Shown piece by piece: positions 9,693 to 19,960 of a stretch of DNA of 64,000 bases. The position numbers and the translations under genes were made by a program. Position 1 is the first letter of the stretch. Every line of letters begins with the position of its first letter. Under the pieces are notes generated by a model. The model had not been told where the DNA came from. It searched no databases and was given only the letters and a program-made list of their open reading frames with translations. Source of the stretch: Paramoeba atlantica (taxonomy: Eukaryota > Discosea); assembly GCA_977017575.1 (NCBI GenBank), contig CDRNVI010000007.1, positions 124,001 through 188,000 of the forward strand. Reading direction: 5' to 3'.

Positions 9693-9920
9693 ATGTCCTC
9701 CCTCCTCCTCCCTCTCCTCCTCCTCTCCTCCCTCCTCCTTCCCCCTCCCTCCCCCCTCCCCATTTCCCTCACGGACAACCCCCACACCCACACGACCGCT
9801 CCCACCACCCGTCGACACAAACCCCTCCCCCCTACCCTCCCCCCTACCCTCCCCCCTACCACCACGAAAACCACCACCACGACCCGTCGTGTCGGTACGC
9901 TCCCCGGTCCACCCCCTTCC

Positions 9921-9952
<32 letters not shown>

Positions 9953-11381
9953 CCACCCCCCTCCCCGTCCCCTCCTGCACAAACCCCCCGACGCGCCCTT
10001 ATTCCAGGAACGTTCCCGTCTCTCCACCCACCCCTCCGCGGCCCCAAGTCGGCTCACCCCGATCACCCCCGTCCGTGGTCGGCACCCCTCCCCCTCTTCG
10101 TCCTCGATGCGTAGCTCCCGCTCTTCTTCTTCATCGTCTTCCTCTTCCTCTTCCCCGCACACCACCGAGGAGGATGTCATTCACCATTTAGTAGAGCTAC
10201 TCGATCTCAACCTTAGCCGCATCCAGGAGCCCTACAGCCCCTGGGAGGCCCCCTCCGGGGTCCCCATGCGCATTGACGTGTTCGACCGCAGCAGCTGGTG
10301 GGACCTGGTCGCGGGGCGACGGAAGGTGTGTGTGCCGCGACCGGTGCTGCTGAAGATCCGTTTACAGAGACGCTCCGAGAATGGACACGTGACCTGGGCC
10401 GACCCGTTTGAGGAGCAGGGGGTGGAGGTGAACACGGGGAGGCTGCGACGGGAGTTGCACTGGTTCGCACGGAGCTGGAAGACGCGTGCGCAGGTGGTGC
10501 TGGGGGATTGGGTGACGGCGCTGGTCGCGGGGGCGGTACGGAAGTATATCCGGCATGCGTTTTTTACGGTTCACTCGGAGTGTTTGGCGTGTGATGTGCT
10601 GCAGCTGCAGTGGTTTCATCAGGATAGTGTGATTTTGATTAGTGACGTGGACGGGTCGCAGATTACGGATGTGGCGAAGTTCACCAATGGGCTGTTTCCC
10701 CAGCTGGATGGGATGGATACCACAGCGGATACCACCACTGTGAACAACTTCCTCCACATGTACGAGACCGTGATGGCCGGAGACGCGATCCGGGACTTTC
10801 GCTATCCTGCCTCCCGGGTACCACGTCCCGCGCTGGACTACGTCTATGCCTTTAACGCGCTGTTCTCTTCCTTCACCGCAGGGGATGTGCCGCGTCCGGC
10901 GTATGAGGACGACACCCCGGCGGCGTACCTCCCGTTTGAGCCCACCCTGCTGCCGATTCAAGTCGACCACCCGGGGGCTGTGGACGTGTTATGGTGTCCC
11001 AGTCGGCCGCACCCTACCCCATGCAAAGGTGCACTCCCACTGAGCTATGCGGTCTACAACGAGGAGTGCTTCGTGCTGGTAGACACCGGGAAGGCTGAGG
11101 GGCTGGGGATCCTCCGGCACCAGACCGGGGAGGTGTTCAGCGTGCGTGAGCGAGGTCGGTTTCTCCAGCGGTACGGGGAGGAGCCGTGCGCGCTCACGAT
11201 CACGGACCCCGCCAAGCAGGTCTACCACCTGTCGCTGGAGGAGGGTGCGATTCTGCATTGCCTCCCCGTCAGTGAGAGCCACACAACGGAGCCCTTCCAG
11301 GAGGTGGCTCAGGAATGGGTGTATAACAATGTGAAGTTTATGGACGGAGGTATGTGTGCAGTAGGCATACGGGGGGACTAA
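9693..11381 (+). CDS. Orphan protein with low-complexity Ser/Pro/Thr N-terminus
   Basis: No family recognised. The frame is open from 9504, but the first ATG is at 9693, giving 562 residues. The N-terminus MSSLLLPLLLLSSLLL looks like a signal peptide or anchor. About 140 residues of Pro, Thr, His and long Ser runs follow, encoded by an extreme C-rich tract. A folded-looking part then runs to the end (WWDLVAGRRKVCVPRPV, ELHWFARSWKTRAQVVLGDW, ILISDVDGSQITD, ALPLSYAVYNEECFVLVDTG). DVDGS resembles the first motif of HAD phosphatases such as lipin, but the other HAD motifs are not visible. Nucleotide use switches from C-rich to G-rich near 10250. An E/G-rich frame on the opposite strand of the repeat tract is a shadow. 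Confidence 0.7.
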
Positions 11382-11697
11382 GTGTATGTGTGTGTTAGGA
11401 TTCGAGACGATGTTATAGCTCGGCATTTATAGATTGGGAGCACTGTTTTGTTGTCACGTTCCATGTTAAAATACCAAAACACTAACTAGCTCCTTACAGC
11501 ATATATTTTTGTATTTAGTCGCTGAGCCGGATTATTCATTACGGAGTTTTGGCTCCCAGATGAGGTTTCATTTGTAGTGTTAGTTCTAGTAAAAAAGCTT
11601 CTGAAACTTTCAGTCAACAGTACTTATTCGTTTACACCATCTCAAAGGCTTTACACCTCTTCACTTTACTTTGTTTTACTTTGCTTTACTTGGGGTC
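11382..11697. other. Spacer, nothing recognised
   Basis: AT-rich spacer. A short direct repetition of TTTGCTTTACTT-like sequence lies just before the next start codon; nothing else was seen. Confidence 0.6.
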
Positions 11698-12168
11698 ATG
11701 CCCTTAAACTATTTCCGTGGGATTAGGCTCTCCGGCGCGGCGTCAGAAGGAAGTGCTTCAGGTTCGCAGAACATTTCGAATTCCAATGCTTCGGCGGGAG
11801 ACCATCAAGGTTCCGATTTTTCACGAGGTTCTGACTTTGACCAACGTTCCGAACGCAATTCCCCTTTCAAAACGGGAGTTGATAGAAGTATGACTTCTGG
11901 TCTACTCACCCCAAGTGAGATAACATTTCTCTCTGATCAGTCTCGCCGCGGATTGCTGAAAGGACACAATCCAGTACGACGATATCTCAAGTTGAGAGCC
12001 GATAAGGAAAAACCGTCTGCGCACCCTTTCGCAGGTTCCACCTTTGAAAACAGTGCTCCACGACCCGAGGAGTTTTCGCCTCCGCCTGAATCGTGGATGG
12101 ACAGTTTTGATCGTGCTTCACCCGTTCCTATGCCTGGGGACGCTCGACGGCGGTCTGTATCGCACTAG
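11698..12168 (+). CDS. Hypothetical protein, Ser-rich
   Basis: A 156-residue protein of unknown function. The first ATG in the frame is at 11698. Residues 10-70 are rich in Ser, Asn, Gly and Asp. The most conserved-looking part is the middle, SEITFLSDQSRRGLLKGHNPVRRYL. The C-terminus is proline-rich with a WMDSFD segment. No membrane segment or targeting signal is evident. It lies 163 bp upstream of the seryl-tRNA synthetase gene on the same strand. Confidence 0.55.
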   Translation: MPLNYFRGIRLSGAASEGSASGSQNISNSNASAGDHQGSDFSRGSDFDQRSERNSPFKTGVDRSMTSGLLTPSEITFLSDQSRRGLLKGHNPVRRYLKLRADKEKPSAHPFAGSTFENSAPRPEEFSPPPESWMDSFDRASPVPMPGDARRRSVSH

Positions 12169-12331
12169 TACAATTTACAAAAAGTGGGGGTTTGTGTCCT
12201 CTGTAGTTCGTTTAGTGAGTTGGCTTAACACTTTTTTTGCTCTAATTGTATGAAAGCACCAATTATCAAATCACTGTCTTATTGAAGTGTTTAGTATATT
12301 TTATTCTTCACGCCTCTCGAGTCTTCACAAA

Positions 12332-13792
12332 ATGCCACTCGATATAAATCTCTTTCGCATTGAGAAAGGCGGCAATCCAAATCTCGTACGTGAAAGCCAA
12401 CGTCGCCGATGGAGCAATGTTAAACTGGTGGATGAGGTCATTGAGCTTGATACCCAATGGAGACACGCCCAGCACTCCCTCGAAGGCATGAACAAATCCG
12501 TTGGACTGTGCAGCAAGAAAATCGCAACCGAAATGAAAAAATCCAAGAACACAGCGCCCTCTCTTGAGTCCCTGACGCTCACAACCGAACCGATCGAGCT
12601 CCCCCACGAGCTCCTCGAGTCCTGTCGCACCGGGAAGCTCATGATGGACAGCCTTGACTCCTTGACGGTACCAAAACTCAAAGCCCTCTCCAAGCACATC
12701 TCGTCCCATCTCGTCCCACAGGAGATGGAGCGTGCGAAGACGCTTGAGGCGGCACGAGACCACGTACTCGCAGCCATCGGGAATATTGTCCACGAGTTTG
12801 CCCCGGTCCACGAGAGTGAGGAGCACAACGCTGTGCTGCGCACCCGCGGGGACTGTACCACACGTAAACCCCAGCACCATGTGGACCTCATGGAGGCGCT
12901 CGGGGTGATGGACTGCAGCGAGCGCGTCACCCGGATGTCCGGGGGCCGGGCCTACGTGCTCCACGGGGATCTGGTGCTCCTCCATGTCGCGTTGCTGCAT
13001 TACGGGATGAGTTTTCTGGCAAAACGGGGCTATATGCCGTTCTACCCGCCGGTTTTTATGACCAAGGAGTGTATGGGGGAGGTCGCCCAGTTGTCGGATT
13101 TTGACGAGCAGCTCTACAAAGTCACCGGGGAGGGGGAGGATAAATATCTGATTGCCACCTCCGAGCAACCGCTATGTGCGTACCACCGCAACCGGTGGTA
13201 CAATGAGGAGGACCTGCGGGTCCCGAAACGGTATGCGGGTTACTCCTCGTGTTACCGTAAAGAGGCCGGCAGTCACGGCCGCGACACCCTTGGTATCTTT
13301 CGTGTGCACCAGTTTGATAAAATCGAGCAGTTTGTGGTGTGTAGTCCCCGGGATGAAATCTCGTGGACCGTCCATGAGGAGATGATGAAATGTGCGGAGG
13401 AGTTTTACACGAGTCTTGGGATTCCCTACCGGGTGGTGGATATAGCCTCCGGCGCGCTGAACAACGCCGCTGCCCGGAAGTGGGATCTTGAGGCGTGGTT
13501 TCCTGGAAGTGGCAAGTTTCGTGAGCTTGTGAGTTGTTCAAACTGCACGGACTACCAGTCCCGTAGTATTGGGTGCCGGTATGGTCCCACCACCCGCGGG
13601 ACACTGGCCTCCGCGCTGAAGGAACATCCACACATGCTCAACTCGACGCTTTGTGCAATACCACGTACGATTTGTTGTCTTGTGGAGAATTATCAAACAG
13701 AGACTGGGGTGATGATACCAGAAGTGCTTCGTCCGTTCCTGCCCACTGTGAATGAAGAAATGAAATTCGTAACGAAAACGACGCAGGAATAG
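12332..13792 (+). CDS. Seryl-tRNA synthetase, cytosolic type
   Basis: A class II aminoacyl-tRNA synthetase of 486 residues that charges tRNA-Ser (and tRNA-Sec, needed for the selenoprotein K encoded at 19961). The start MPLDINLFRIEKGGNP is the classic eukaryotic SerRS N-terminus and fixes the ATG at 12332 although the frame is open further upstream. An N-terminal coiled-coil arm (about residues 25-120) is followed by the catalytic domain: ATSEQPLCAYHR, motif 2 YSSCYRKEAGSHGRDTLGIF and motif 3 LNSTLCAIPRTICCLVENYQ with its invariant Arg. No mitochondrial presequence is present. The middle of the gene shifts from C-rich to G-rich near 12900. A hairpin with 8-bp arms (13818-13825/13837-13844) follows the stop. 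Confidence 0.96.
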   Translation: MPLDINLFRIEKGGNPNLVRESQRRRWSNVKLVDEVIELDTQWRHAQHSLEGMNKSVGLCSKKIATEMKKSKNTAPSLESLTLTTEPIELPHELLESCRTGKLMMDSLDSLTVPKLKALSKHISSHLVPQEMERAKTLEAARDHVLAAIGNIVHEFAPVHESEEHNAVLRTRGDCTTRKPQHHVDLMEALGVMDCSERVTRMSGGRAYVLHGDLVLLHVALLHYGMSFLAKRGYMPFYPPVFMTKECMGEVAQLSDFDEQLYKVTGEGEDKYLIATSEQPLCAYHRNRWYNEEDLRVPKRYAGYSSCYRKEAGSHGRDTLGIFRVHQFDKIEQFVVCSPRDEISWTVHEEMMKCAEEFYTSLGIPYRVVDIASGALNNAAARKWDLEAWFPGSGKFRELVSCSNCTDYQSRSIGCRYGPTTRGTLASALKEHPHMLNSTLCAIPRTICCLVENYQTETGVMIPEVLRPFLPTVNEEMKFVTKTTQE

Positions 13793-14104
13793 ATGGTGCT
13801 TTACACTGCAATACTGGATCTAGAAGTTGCTGCAGATTCTAGATGCAGTCATGTTCGCAATTCAAAGATGTGAGTTGGGAATTCAGCTTGATACATTAAA
13901 TTAAAGAAATAATCATAGCTGTCGTTCGACGGTCGAAAGGTCGAAACATTTTGAGTGCTTGGGTGGTTTCTGAAAGAATTTTTTTTCAGCAGAATATATG
14001 TTTATAAAATGTTTAAAAAATGTATTTGCAATCAGTCTTCTACTTTTTAGTGTTAATTTACTTGTTTTTTCACAATACACACCTCTGTTCGAGGAAGGGG
14101 GCGC
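13793..14104. other. Spacer with hairpin below SerRS
   Basis: The ATCTAGAA/TTCTAGAT inverted repeat at 13818-13844 (11-base loop) begins 26 bp after the SerRS stop. The rest is AT-rich with nothing recognised. Confidence 0.65.
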
Positions 14105-14680
14105 ATGATTCCTATCCGCGTACCTTCTCCCCCAGCTCTTTCATCAGATGCAATCGTGCCAACTTTAGCTGAAGCAAATTCTTCCGAATCTGTTTCATCT
14201 ACTACTCCTTCAGTTACTTCGGTTCGTGCCAAGAGAACCAATTTGGCGAAGAAGAATAGAACTGCCATGCAGCGAGATGCTTCCACGGAAGCAGCAGATG
14301 GTCCCACCCACAGCAGATTTGAAATTTCCGATAACGTTCCGTCAGGGAGTTATGTTCCTGTCTCAGTACGACGAGAGTGTACCGCGAGGCTCGAAGAGGA
14401 AATGTCGTCCTCTCCATCACAACAGGCAAGCTCTGTAAGGCAAGTAGTTCGAAAACAGCTTGTACAGGACCCAATGCGGTTTCCCCGTATTTCGACAAAA
14501 TTCTTTCGTGAGCGCTGCTTGGGAATGGATACCCCGACTGGTAGAACGAAAGATTTGGAGAAGAAAAACAAAGAGTGTCGTGAATACGCCGAGAAATATC
14601 CTCGGTCCCATCACGTGAATAGGCCAGCGGACTCACATAAAATGTCGCGACTGTCCGTCGTGGAGTCATTCGCTCCATAA
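14105..14680 (+). CDS. Hypothetical protein, Ser/Thr-rich and basic
   Basis: A 191-residue protein with no recognised domain. The N-terminal 70 residues are low in order (Ser, Pro, Thr, Ala). The C-terminal half is charged and contains LVQDPMRFPRISTKFFRERC and a Lys/Glu-rich helix ending in YPRSHHVNRP, which could be a short conserved region. No targeting signal or membrane span was seen. A partly overlapping frame on the - strand has no features and is taken as a shadow. Confidence 0.5.
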   Translation: MIPIRVPSPPALSSDAIVPTLAEANSSESVSSTTPSVTSVRAKRTNLAKKNRTAMQRDASTEAADGPTHSRFEISDNVPSGSYVPVSVRRECTARLEEEMSSSPSQQASSVRQVVRKQLVQDPMRFPRISTKFFRERCLGMDTPTGRTKDLEKKNKECREYAEKYPRSHHVNRPADSHKMSRLSVVESFAP

Positions 14681-14783
14681 CAACCATTACTATCACCATA
14701 TCAATCACACTTGTTTAGTGCGCGAGGGACAGAGAATCGCAACCGAACCGGAACTTTTTTCACTGACCCCGAACGACAATTCA

Positions 14784-15032
14784 ATGAGTGTAAATGTTTT
14801 TGTCCGTCGCTGCGTTCCCTGTTTTGTGGCAAAGACGAACTTGTCATGCAAAGCTGCATACGCTTTACTTCGTAACTATGAACAATTACGCCCCAAGGGA
14901 GCAAATACTGAAGAAATTCTCAATGCACTTGGCAACAATCACAGGATCATGCGTGATTGGGAGAAGGACTTGGCCAACGAAATATGGGAAAAAATGATTT
15001 CAAAAAGCGATATTATAATATTATTATTATAA
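14784..15032 (+). CDS. Small hypothetical protein
   Basis: An 82-residue frame that starts at its first ATG (MSVNVFVRRCVPCFVAKTNL). The middle, LSCKAAYALLRNYEQL, and the helix NHRIMRDWEKDLANEIWEKM look like a small helical protein. The tail IIILLL comes from an AT-rich run. It lies 103 bp below the previous stop and on the same strand as its neighbours. I recognise no family, and a spurious frame is possible. Confidence 0.4.
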   Translation: MSVNVFVRRCVPCFVAKTNLSCKAAYALLRNYEQLRPKGANTEEILNALGNNHRIMRDWEKDLANEIWEKMISKSDIIILLL

Positions 15033-15242
15033 TACGAAAATGACCTTCCGTTTTAGAAGAAATAGAACGAAAATTAGAGAGGTTATTTCGAACCTTTCAT
15101 ACATTTCTAAAAAGTATACGTAGTCCTACATTCTATCTATCGAGACGTGCATTGTAATGATTAATTACATGCCGGATATACTAGTACGTTTTCGTTTTTT
15201 ACTTCCTCAGTTTTAATTATCAGTATCTATTTCCCTTGTTCA

Positions 15243-15434
15243 ATGCCTTCCAAACAAGGAGGAAAGCAGAAGCCCTTGAAACAACCCAAAAAACAAACGA
15301 ATGAAGTAGACGATGATGATGTGGCATTTCAGAAGAAAAAACAAGAGGAGGCAAAGAAAATTGCAGAGCTGGCTCAGAAGGTAAAGTCGAAGGGAGGTCC
15401 CCTTTCACAAGGAGGAATCAAAAAGAGTAAATAG
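15243..15434 (+). CDS. TMA7: TMA7 translation machinery-associated protein
   Basis: A 63-residue protein that matches TMA7/CCDC72 along its whole length: GGKQKPLKQPKKQ at the N-terminus, an acidic DDDDVAF turn, a Lys/Glu helix and the C-terminal KGGPLSQGGIKKSK. Yeast Tma7 is found with ribosomes; its precise role is not known. The size is that of the family. Upstream, TTTTTTACTTCCTCAG (15195-15210) and a second CAG at 15221 lie shortly before the ATG, in the form of a splice acceptor. Confidence 0.93.
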   Translation: MPSKQGGKQKPLKQPKKQTNEVDDDDVAFQKKKQEEAKKIAELAQKVKSKGGPLSQGGIKKSK

Positions 15435-15802
15435 CTTTGTACAATGCGCTATTACCCCACCAGACATATTGTGTGCCAGAGTATGATGAGCAATAGGTGT
15501 CATTTTGTCCTCTATAAAGGGTTGAGGTAGAATCTACGCCACCTATTCGTTTGATGTATAGTTTGATGTTCCATATCGTATGCTTTGATTTTTACATTGT
15601 TTATGTACGTACAACACCATTCATAGGTATAAGCGCATTCCACATAAATTTAATATCATTGCGCTATGTTATTTCATTGTTACCCCGTGAATTTATGCAC
15701 ACGAATGAGAAAAAGAGATAGGAATAGTATCAAACGCAGGATTTTTGGATTATTTCTGCTTTTTAAGCATTCGGATATTTCAGAGACTTAATTTTTTCGT
15801 AA
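15435..15802. other. Spacer, nothing firm recognised
   Basis: AT-rich. A single ATGATGA string near 15483 resembles a snoRNA C box, but no D box or partner is visible. A GATATTTCAG acceptor-like motif ends at 15783, 19 bases before the next start codon. Confidence 0.5.
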
Positions 15803-16348
15803 ATGGGAAACTCATCGAGCTCGGCTACTGCGGATGAGCAAAACAAGGATATAGTCGTTACCACAAGAACACACTCATCTCCTCTAGATGTACGTAATGA
15901 TATTTCAATTCCTCGGCCTGATTTAACGCCGGACCGGAATAAGAGTCTAGCAACCTTAAGTGTTGGTCCTCAGATCGTTGCTCGGGAAGATCAAGCTGCG
16001 ATTAACAAAGTAATTCAGAACATGGAAGGGCTTGATATTGGTCAGAGGCGACGGCGAGAACTTTCTGAACAGTGGAAATTTTACCTTGGTAGTGAACCTT
16101 TTCAGCGTGGAATTGACGCTGGACTGGTTCTAGGAGGTTTCGCTGTCGTAGGGATGTGTTTTTGGCCAAAAAACCGTGTACCCCAGCGTCTCATTCCGGT
16201 TTGGTGTGCGGGATTTGCGATCGGAATGATTTCATACCCGCTTTACATCATGTATAATGAAATAAATAATGAGGCACGCATGATGCATAGAGAAAAAACG
16301 ATGTTTGCAAAACAGCGAGCGGAATACTTGGAAAAATTGAAATCATAA
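15803..16348 (+). CDS. Putative N-myristoylated protein with two membrane segments
   Basis: A 181-residue protein not assigned to a family. It begins MGNSSSSA, a textbook N-myristoylation signal (Gly2, Ser6). A disordered region runs to about residue 75. A conserved-looking block SEQWKFYLGSEPFQRGIDAG leads into two hydrophobic segments (about 113-130, LVLGGFAVVGMCFW, and 136-158, IPVWCAGFAIGMISYPLYIM) separated by the basic loop PKNRVPQR. The C-terminus is a charged helix. The topology would put both ends on the same side of a membrane. It may be an organelle membrane assembly factor, but that is a guess. Confidence 0.65.
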   Translation: MGNSSSSATADEQNKDIVVTTRTHSSPLDVRNDISIPRPDLTPDRNKSLATLSVGPQIVAREDQAAINKVIQNMEGLDIGQRRRRELSEQWKFYLGSEPFQRGIDAGLVLGGFAVVGMCFWPKNRVPQRLIPVWCAGFAIGMISYPLYIMYNEINNEARMMHREKTMFAKQRAEYLEKLKS

Positions 16349-16765
16349 CACTTATTGCGCTCTGACCCAGGATGTCTTTTTGGACTCCATTTCACCAAAC
16401 AGTGTGGTAGCAACTATAACTCACATCTCATTAAGGAGTAATAAGATTATAGGATTCTGGCACAAGGCAGTCTCCAGTCTTACGAAACATACCAAGCAGT
16501 GTATTATGTCAAGAAAGAGTCTTTTTAAATGTCTTTTTCCAGATTGCATACACTTCGTTTCGTCTAACCTATAGATTATGTAAGTCTTCTAATCCTATCT
16601 TATTAAGGTAGATACACGTAGATCATGTAGGCAGAGAAACATGTAGGACAGGTAGACCTTGCATTTTTTTGTATATTTCAAATATACGAACAAAATATAC
16701 AAACAATTCAAATATAACATTCGTACGTTTGTTGTAATTACATGGGTACCACTGTATAAGATATC
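16349..16765. other. Spacer, nothing recognised
   Basis: AT-rich spacer without a supported gene, RNA or repeat. Confidence 0.6.
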
Positions 16766-17371
16766 ATGCCATACGAACACGTAGACCACACAGCAGACCT
16801 AATGTTGCACTGCTGGTCATATAATCTTGTCTCACTTTTGGAGGAATCAATACTATCCCTTTCCTCTGTGCTTCTGGGTGAATCCAGCGTACGTAACGTG
16901 ACTATTTCGGACACTCATAGTAACGATAAACCTCAAGGTTTAGAGTTTAAAAGTACCTCACTGATTAAAGACATATTTTCTTCCGCACCTGATGAAACAT
17001 CTATCTTGTACGATCTTCTTGAGCAATATTTGCACATATCCGCAACAAAAAGAGTAACCTGCTCCACTGTAAGAGTATTCCTTTTGGATAATATTATTGA
17101 TTTACCTAAAAATACAAACAAGTCCTTTACTGATTTAGTTCAATCTCCCACTGACATAAGTATCTCTCGACACAAATCGCAAATTCAGTGTGGCGCACGG
17201 TTATGGTGCATATCAAACAATGGAAATACTCCGGCTGGGGGCGAAGTCAAAGCGATAACAAAACACCGACTTGCTATATGGAAAGGCCCGAATACGTCCA
17301 TACTAAATCGTACTGAGTTGATCACACCTTTAGAATCCTCGTATCACGCAACATTTGTTCTTGATGTATAA
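16766..17371 (+). CDS. Archease
   Basis: A 201-residue archease. In animals and archaea archease activates the RNA ligase RtcB, which joins tRNA exons and, in animals, XBP1 mRNA. The opening YEHVDHTADLMLHCW contains the invariant HTAD motif, and the end has GGEVKAITKHRL followed by the strand FVLDV, as in the family. The protein is longer than most (usually about 140-170 residues) because of insertions near residues 55-75 and 115-135. RtcB is not in this window. Confidence 0.85.
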   Translation: MPYEHVDHTADLMLHCWSYNLVSLLEESILSLSSVLLGESSVRNVTISDTHSNDKPQGLEFKSTSLIKDIFSSAPDETSILYDLLEQYLHISATKRVTCSTVRVFLLDNIIDLPKNTNKSFTDLVQSPTDISISRHKSQIQCGARLWCISNNGNTPAGGEVKAITKHRLAIWKGPNTSILNRTELITPLESSYHATFVLDV

Positions 17372-17537
17372 ATTTCAACCAGTTGTGTGTTTCCTTTATA
17401 CGGCGTGTAATCCTTTATACGGCGAATCTTGTTCGTGTGTCCTTGTGTTTATATCGTATCTTCCTTCCGCCCGTATTTATTCCACAACGAATTGATATTT
17501 CGCACTCTTATTAAAAGTAACATTAAGGATTTATTTC

Positions 17538-19400
17538 ATGTCTGACGACGTAGAAACTCAAACGCCTGAGAAAAATCACGGCACCGAAGAAGCTGATGGG
17601 GATCGACGAAGCACACGCATACGGAGGGATGCAGTTTACTTTAGTCCGACGGCCGCGACACCAGTGCGCAAAGTGACGTATGAAGTCCCCGTAGACGGCA
17701 GTGGCGTACCTCTTAAAGATTTCCCTGAATGGAAGAAAATATTGCCTACAGATTGCACTCCTCTATACCGGATACTTGTTGGACGTCCCGGACTAAAGCA
17801 ATCGCGAAAAAGAGAATTAATGAGCTTCCGTGGCTTTCTGGGATCTAGTTCAACTAGAGGGATTACGGCTTCCCACTTAACTAAAGCGATTGAATCACAA
17901 ACTCGTAAGGAACTTAAACCTATTCTAAAGACTTTCAGAATTTTAGGGAAAACTGTAGCGGAGCAGAATCAACATTTGAGTGAGTTTTTGATGAGTCCTG
18001 TACTATCTCTTGATGCGCAAAAAAAGGAAAAGAGAACCGTGACAAAGAAGAAAAGGAAAACTCGGAAAACCAATAAAAAGCTAAAAACTGTTTCCCGAAT
18101 TAAAAGTGCCAAGGGACGATCTACGAAAACGCCCGCCAAGTCTGGCAAATCGGCCACAGCGAAGTCAAAGAAAAAGGATACATCTCAAAAAAAGAAAGAA
18201 CGTCCCACCAAACGAGGTAGAAGTGATAGCAAAAAGGAAGAGACACCACAGCCACCTGCCAAACGGCAACGCCAAGTTAAAGAAAAAAAGAATGTGGTAG
18301 TTGAAGAAGTTATACCGTCTAATAATGAAATTCAGAACTTTATAAGCACTATGATGCGTACTACCTCGGTTGAGGACGCCGAATCTCTTTCCCTAACGGC
18401 TGTCCGTTCTCGTATAGAGGCGCACTACAACCTTGCACAGGGCTCGCTCAAAGAGAAAGCCAATGAAATTCGTTCATTTATTGAACTTGCATTCGCAGAA
18501 CTGGAAAAAATAGAGCATGGCGCAAGCGATTCTGCAACAACCGCCGTGGCAATGCAAGAAATAGAAGAAGCAAGTCCTTTGAGTGAAACTCCGGCCGTAG
18601 AGCGAACTGTGGCGGAAGCCAGTGCTCCACCCGAGAAGATACCGGAGTCCACTTCAGAAGAAATTGCATCATCTACTGTTGACAACATTATCGTAGCGCA
18701 CCCACCCAGTACGCACTCCACTCCCATAAAGTCTCAAACAAAAGCGCCATCCGAACAGTCAACTCCGATTCGAGAGGCACCACTTACCCCCGAGCAAGCG
18801 CTCTCCGCACTGGCAACTCCCGCACGTGAAACGGCCACACCTGTGACAACTACTCCTTCACACCTCTCGAGTCCAGTGGTTCAGATCACTGCAGCTGTCA
18901 CCCCGGAAACCACAAGCCGCAGGGCTCAAAGCACGGAGGCACTCAGTTCGGTAAGTCCTGCGAAATCACCAGCTGCGTGTTCTCAACCGCTAGCCACTTC
19001 GGAGCCAACCGAAAGCGTTGTGGAAAACACGTCTGAGGTATTAGGCGTTCCATCTGAAGCTGGACAGGATATGCAGGAAGAAGAAGTACAGAGCCGCTCT
19101 GGAGGGATGGCAGATCCTCTCAAGGAAGGAAAGGATGCCCCTGAGAATGCAGCGGTTGTGGATGTAGCCGCGGTGAAGGTCAGTGTACCCGAGGTCAACG
19201 AGGAGAAAGCAATCCCACAAGAAGTAAGCACTCCCGTGGAGTTCACCCATGCTGTGACAGAAGAAACGACTCCTAACGAACCGTCTGATAGTGCAGATGA
19301 AGTCAATGTCTCAAAACCTCAGGTAGAGACGAGTACTCCAACAGATTCCTCCCCTGAGAAATATCTTCCGGAAATTTATAGTCCAGACGAGGAAAATTAG
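17538..19400 (+). CDS. DEK-like chromatin protein
   Basis: A 620-residue protein with the arrangement of DEK, a nuclear protein that binds DNA junctions, alters chromatin topology and acts as a histone chaperone. Residues 60-100 match the conserved DEK segment (LYRILVGRPGLKQSRKREL, then MSFRGF). A strongly basic tract (160-255) resembles histone H1 tails. Residues 264-320 fit the DEK C-terminal domain (EIQNFISTMM and LTAVRSRIEAHYNL). From about 330 to the end the chain is Ser/Thr/Pro/Glu-rich and looks disordered; this tail is much longer than in animal DEK (about 375 residues in total). The start is the first ATG after an AT-rich leader. Confidence 0.8.
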   Translation: MSDDVETQTPEKNHGTEEADGDRRSTRIRRDAVYFSPTAATPVRKVTYEVPVDGSGVPLKDFPEWKKILPTDCTPLYRILVGRPGLKQSRKRELMSFRGFLGSSSTRGITASHLTKAIESQTRKELKPILKTFRILGKTVAEQNQHLSEFLMSPVLSLDAQKKEKRTVTKKKRKTRKTNKKLKTVSRIKSAKGRSTKTPAKSGKSATAKSKKKDTSQKKKERPTKRGRSDSKKEETPQPPAKRQRQVKEKKNVVVEEVIPSNNEIQNFISTMMRTTSVEDAESLSLTAVRSRIEAHYNLAQGSLKEKANEIRSFIELAFAELEKIEHGASDSATTAVAMQEIEEASPLSETPAVERTVAEASAPPEKIPESTSEEIASSTVDNIIVAHPPSTHSTPIKSQTKAPSEQSTPIREAPLTPEQALSALATPARETATPVTTTPSHLSSPVVQITAAVTPETTSRRAQSTEALSSVSPAKSPAACSQPLATSEPTESVVENTSEVLGVPSEAGQDMQEEEVQSRSGGMADPLKEGKDAPENAAVVDVAAVKVSVPEVNEEKAIPQEVSTPVEFTHAVTEETTPNEPSDSADEVNVSKPQVETSTPTDSSPEKYLPEIYSPDEEN

Positions 19401-19960
19401 TCATCAATCTATGGTAGAATACCTTTGGATTTGAGAATTTCCGACGTGCGGAATTGTGTCTATCAAAAATAATTTTAAGTATAAAGTTGTAGAAAGCGTG
19501 AGGATCACTGAGTATATCACAATACTTAGGTCTTTGTATACAAAAATGTGTTCAAAGTACTCTTTGAACACAGCTGTAGCTTCCTAAAGTAGTTTTTTTA
19601 GCCAATATCTCTTTTGAAGGCTTTGTGAAGAATAGAGTGTGTATTAAATTTTGTCTTCAAAAAAATAGTTTGTATGGCATTAAAAATTCGGTTTTACAGA
19701 ACGTTGTGTACACGCACTCCTCCTTTTTTAACTACTTTGCAACTCACTTCAATGCGCACTCAACAGTAAAATAATTCAGAATAGCATTTAACCTTGTGCT
19801 TCTATAGAGTAGGTTTTTAAATCCTACATGTGTATTCAAAAAAGTAGCGTTTTGCGGAGACATATTGTTTTGTATTTTTGTATCAATAAAAAAAATAACC
19901 TGTTGATCCATTCTTTTGATTTCCATCTCCTTACTAAAATTAATATACGGACAATAAATC
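19401..19960. other. Spacer with hairpin below DEK gene
   Basis: A perfect inverted repeat with 11-bp arms (TGTGTTCAAAG/CTTTGAACACA, 19547-19557 and 19562-19572, 4-base loop) lies about 150 bp below the DEK stop. The rest is AT-rich with nothing else recognised. Confidence 0.65.

Noticed and set aside
9545-10180. 211-codon - strand frame rich in Glu, Gly and Arg
   Set aside because: It is the complement of the C-rich Ser/Pro tract of the + strand gene; composition alone keeps it open.
10638-10660. Lipin or HAD phosphatase assignment from DVDGS in the 9693 protein
   Set aside because: Only the first motif is seen; the later Lys and Asp motifs and the lipin N-terminal domain are not visible.
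12308-13168. 286-codon - strand frame opposite seryl-tRNA synthetase
   Set aside because: A shadow frame of the GC-rich SerRS gene without recognisable content.
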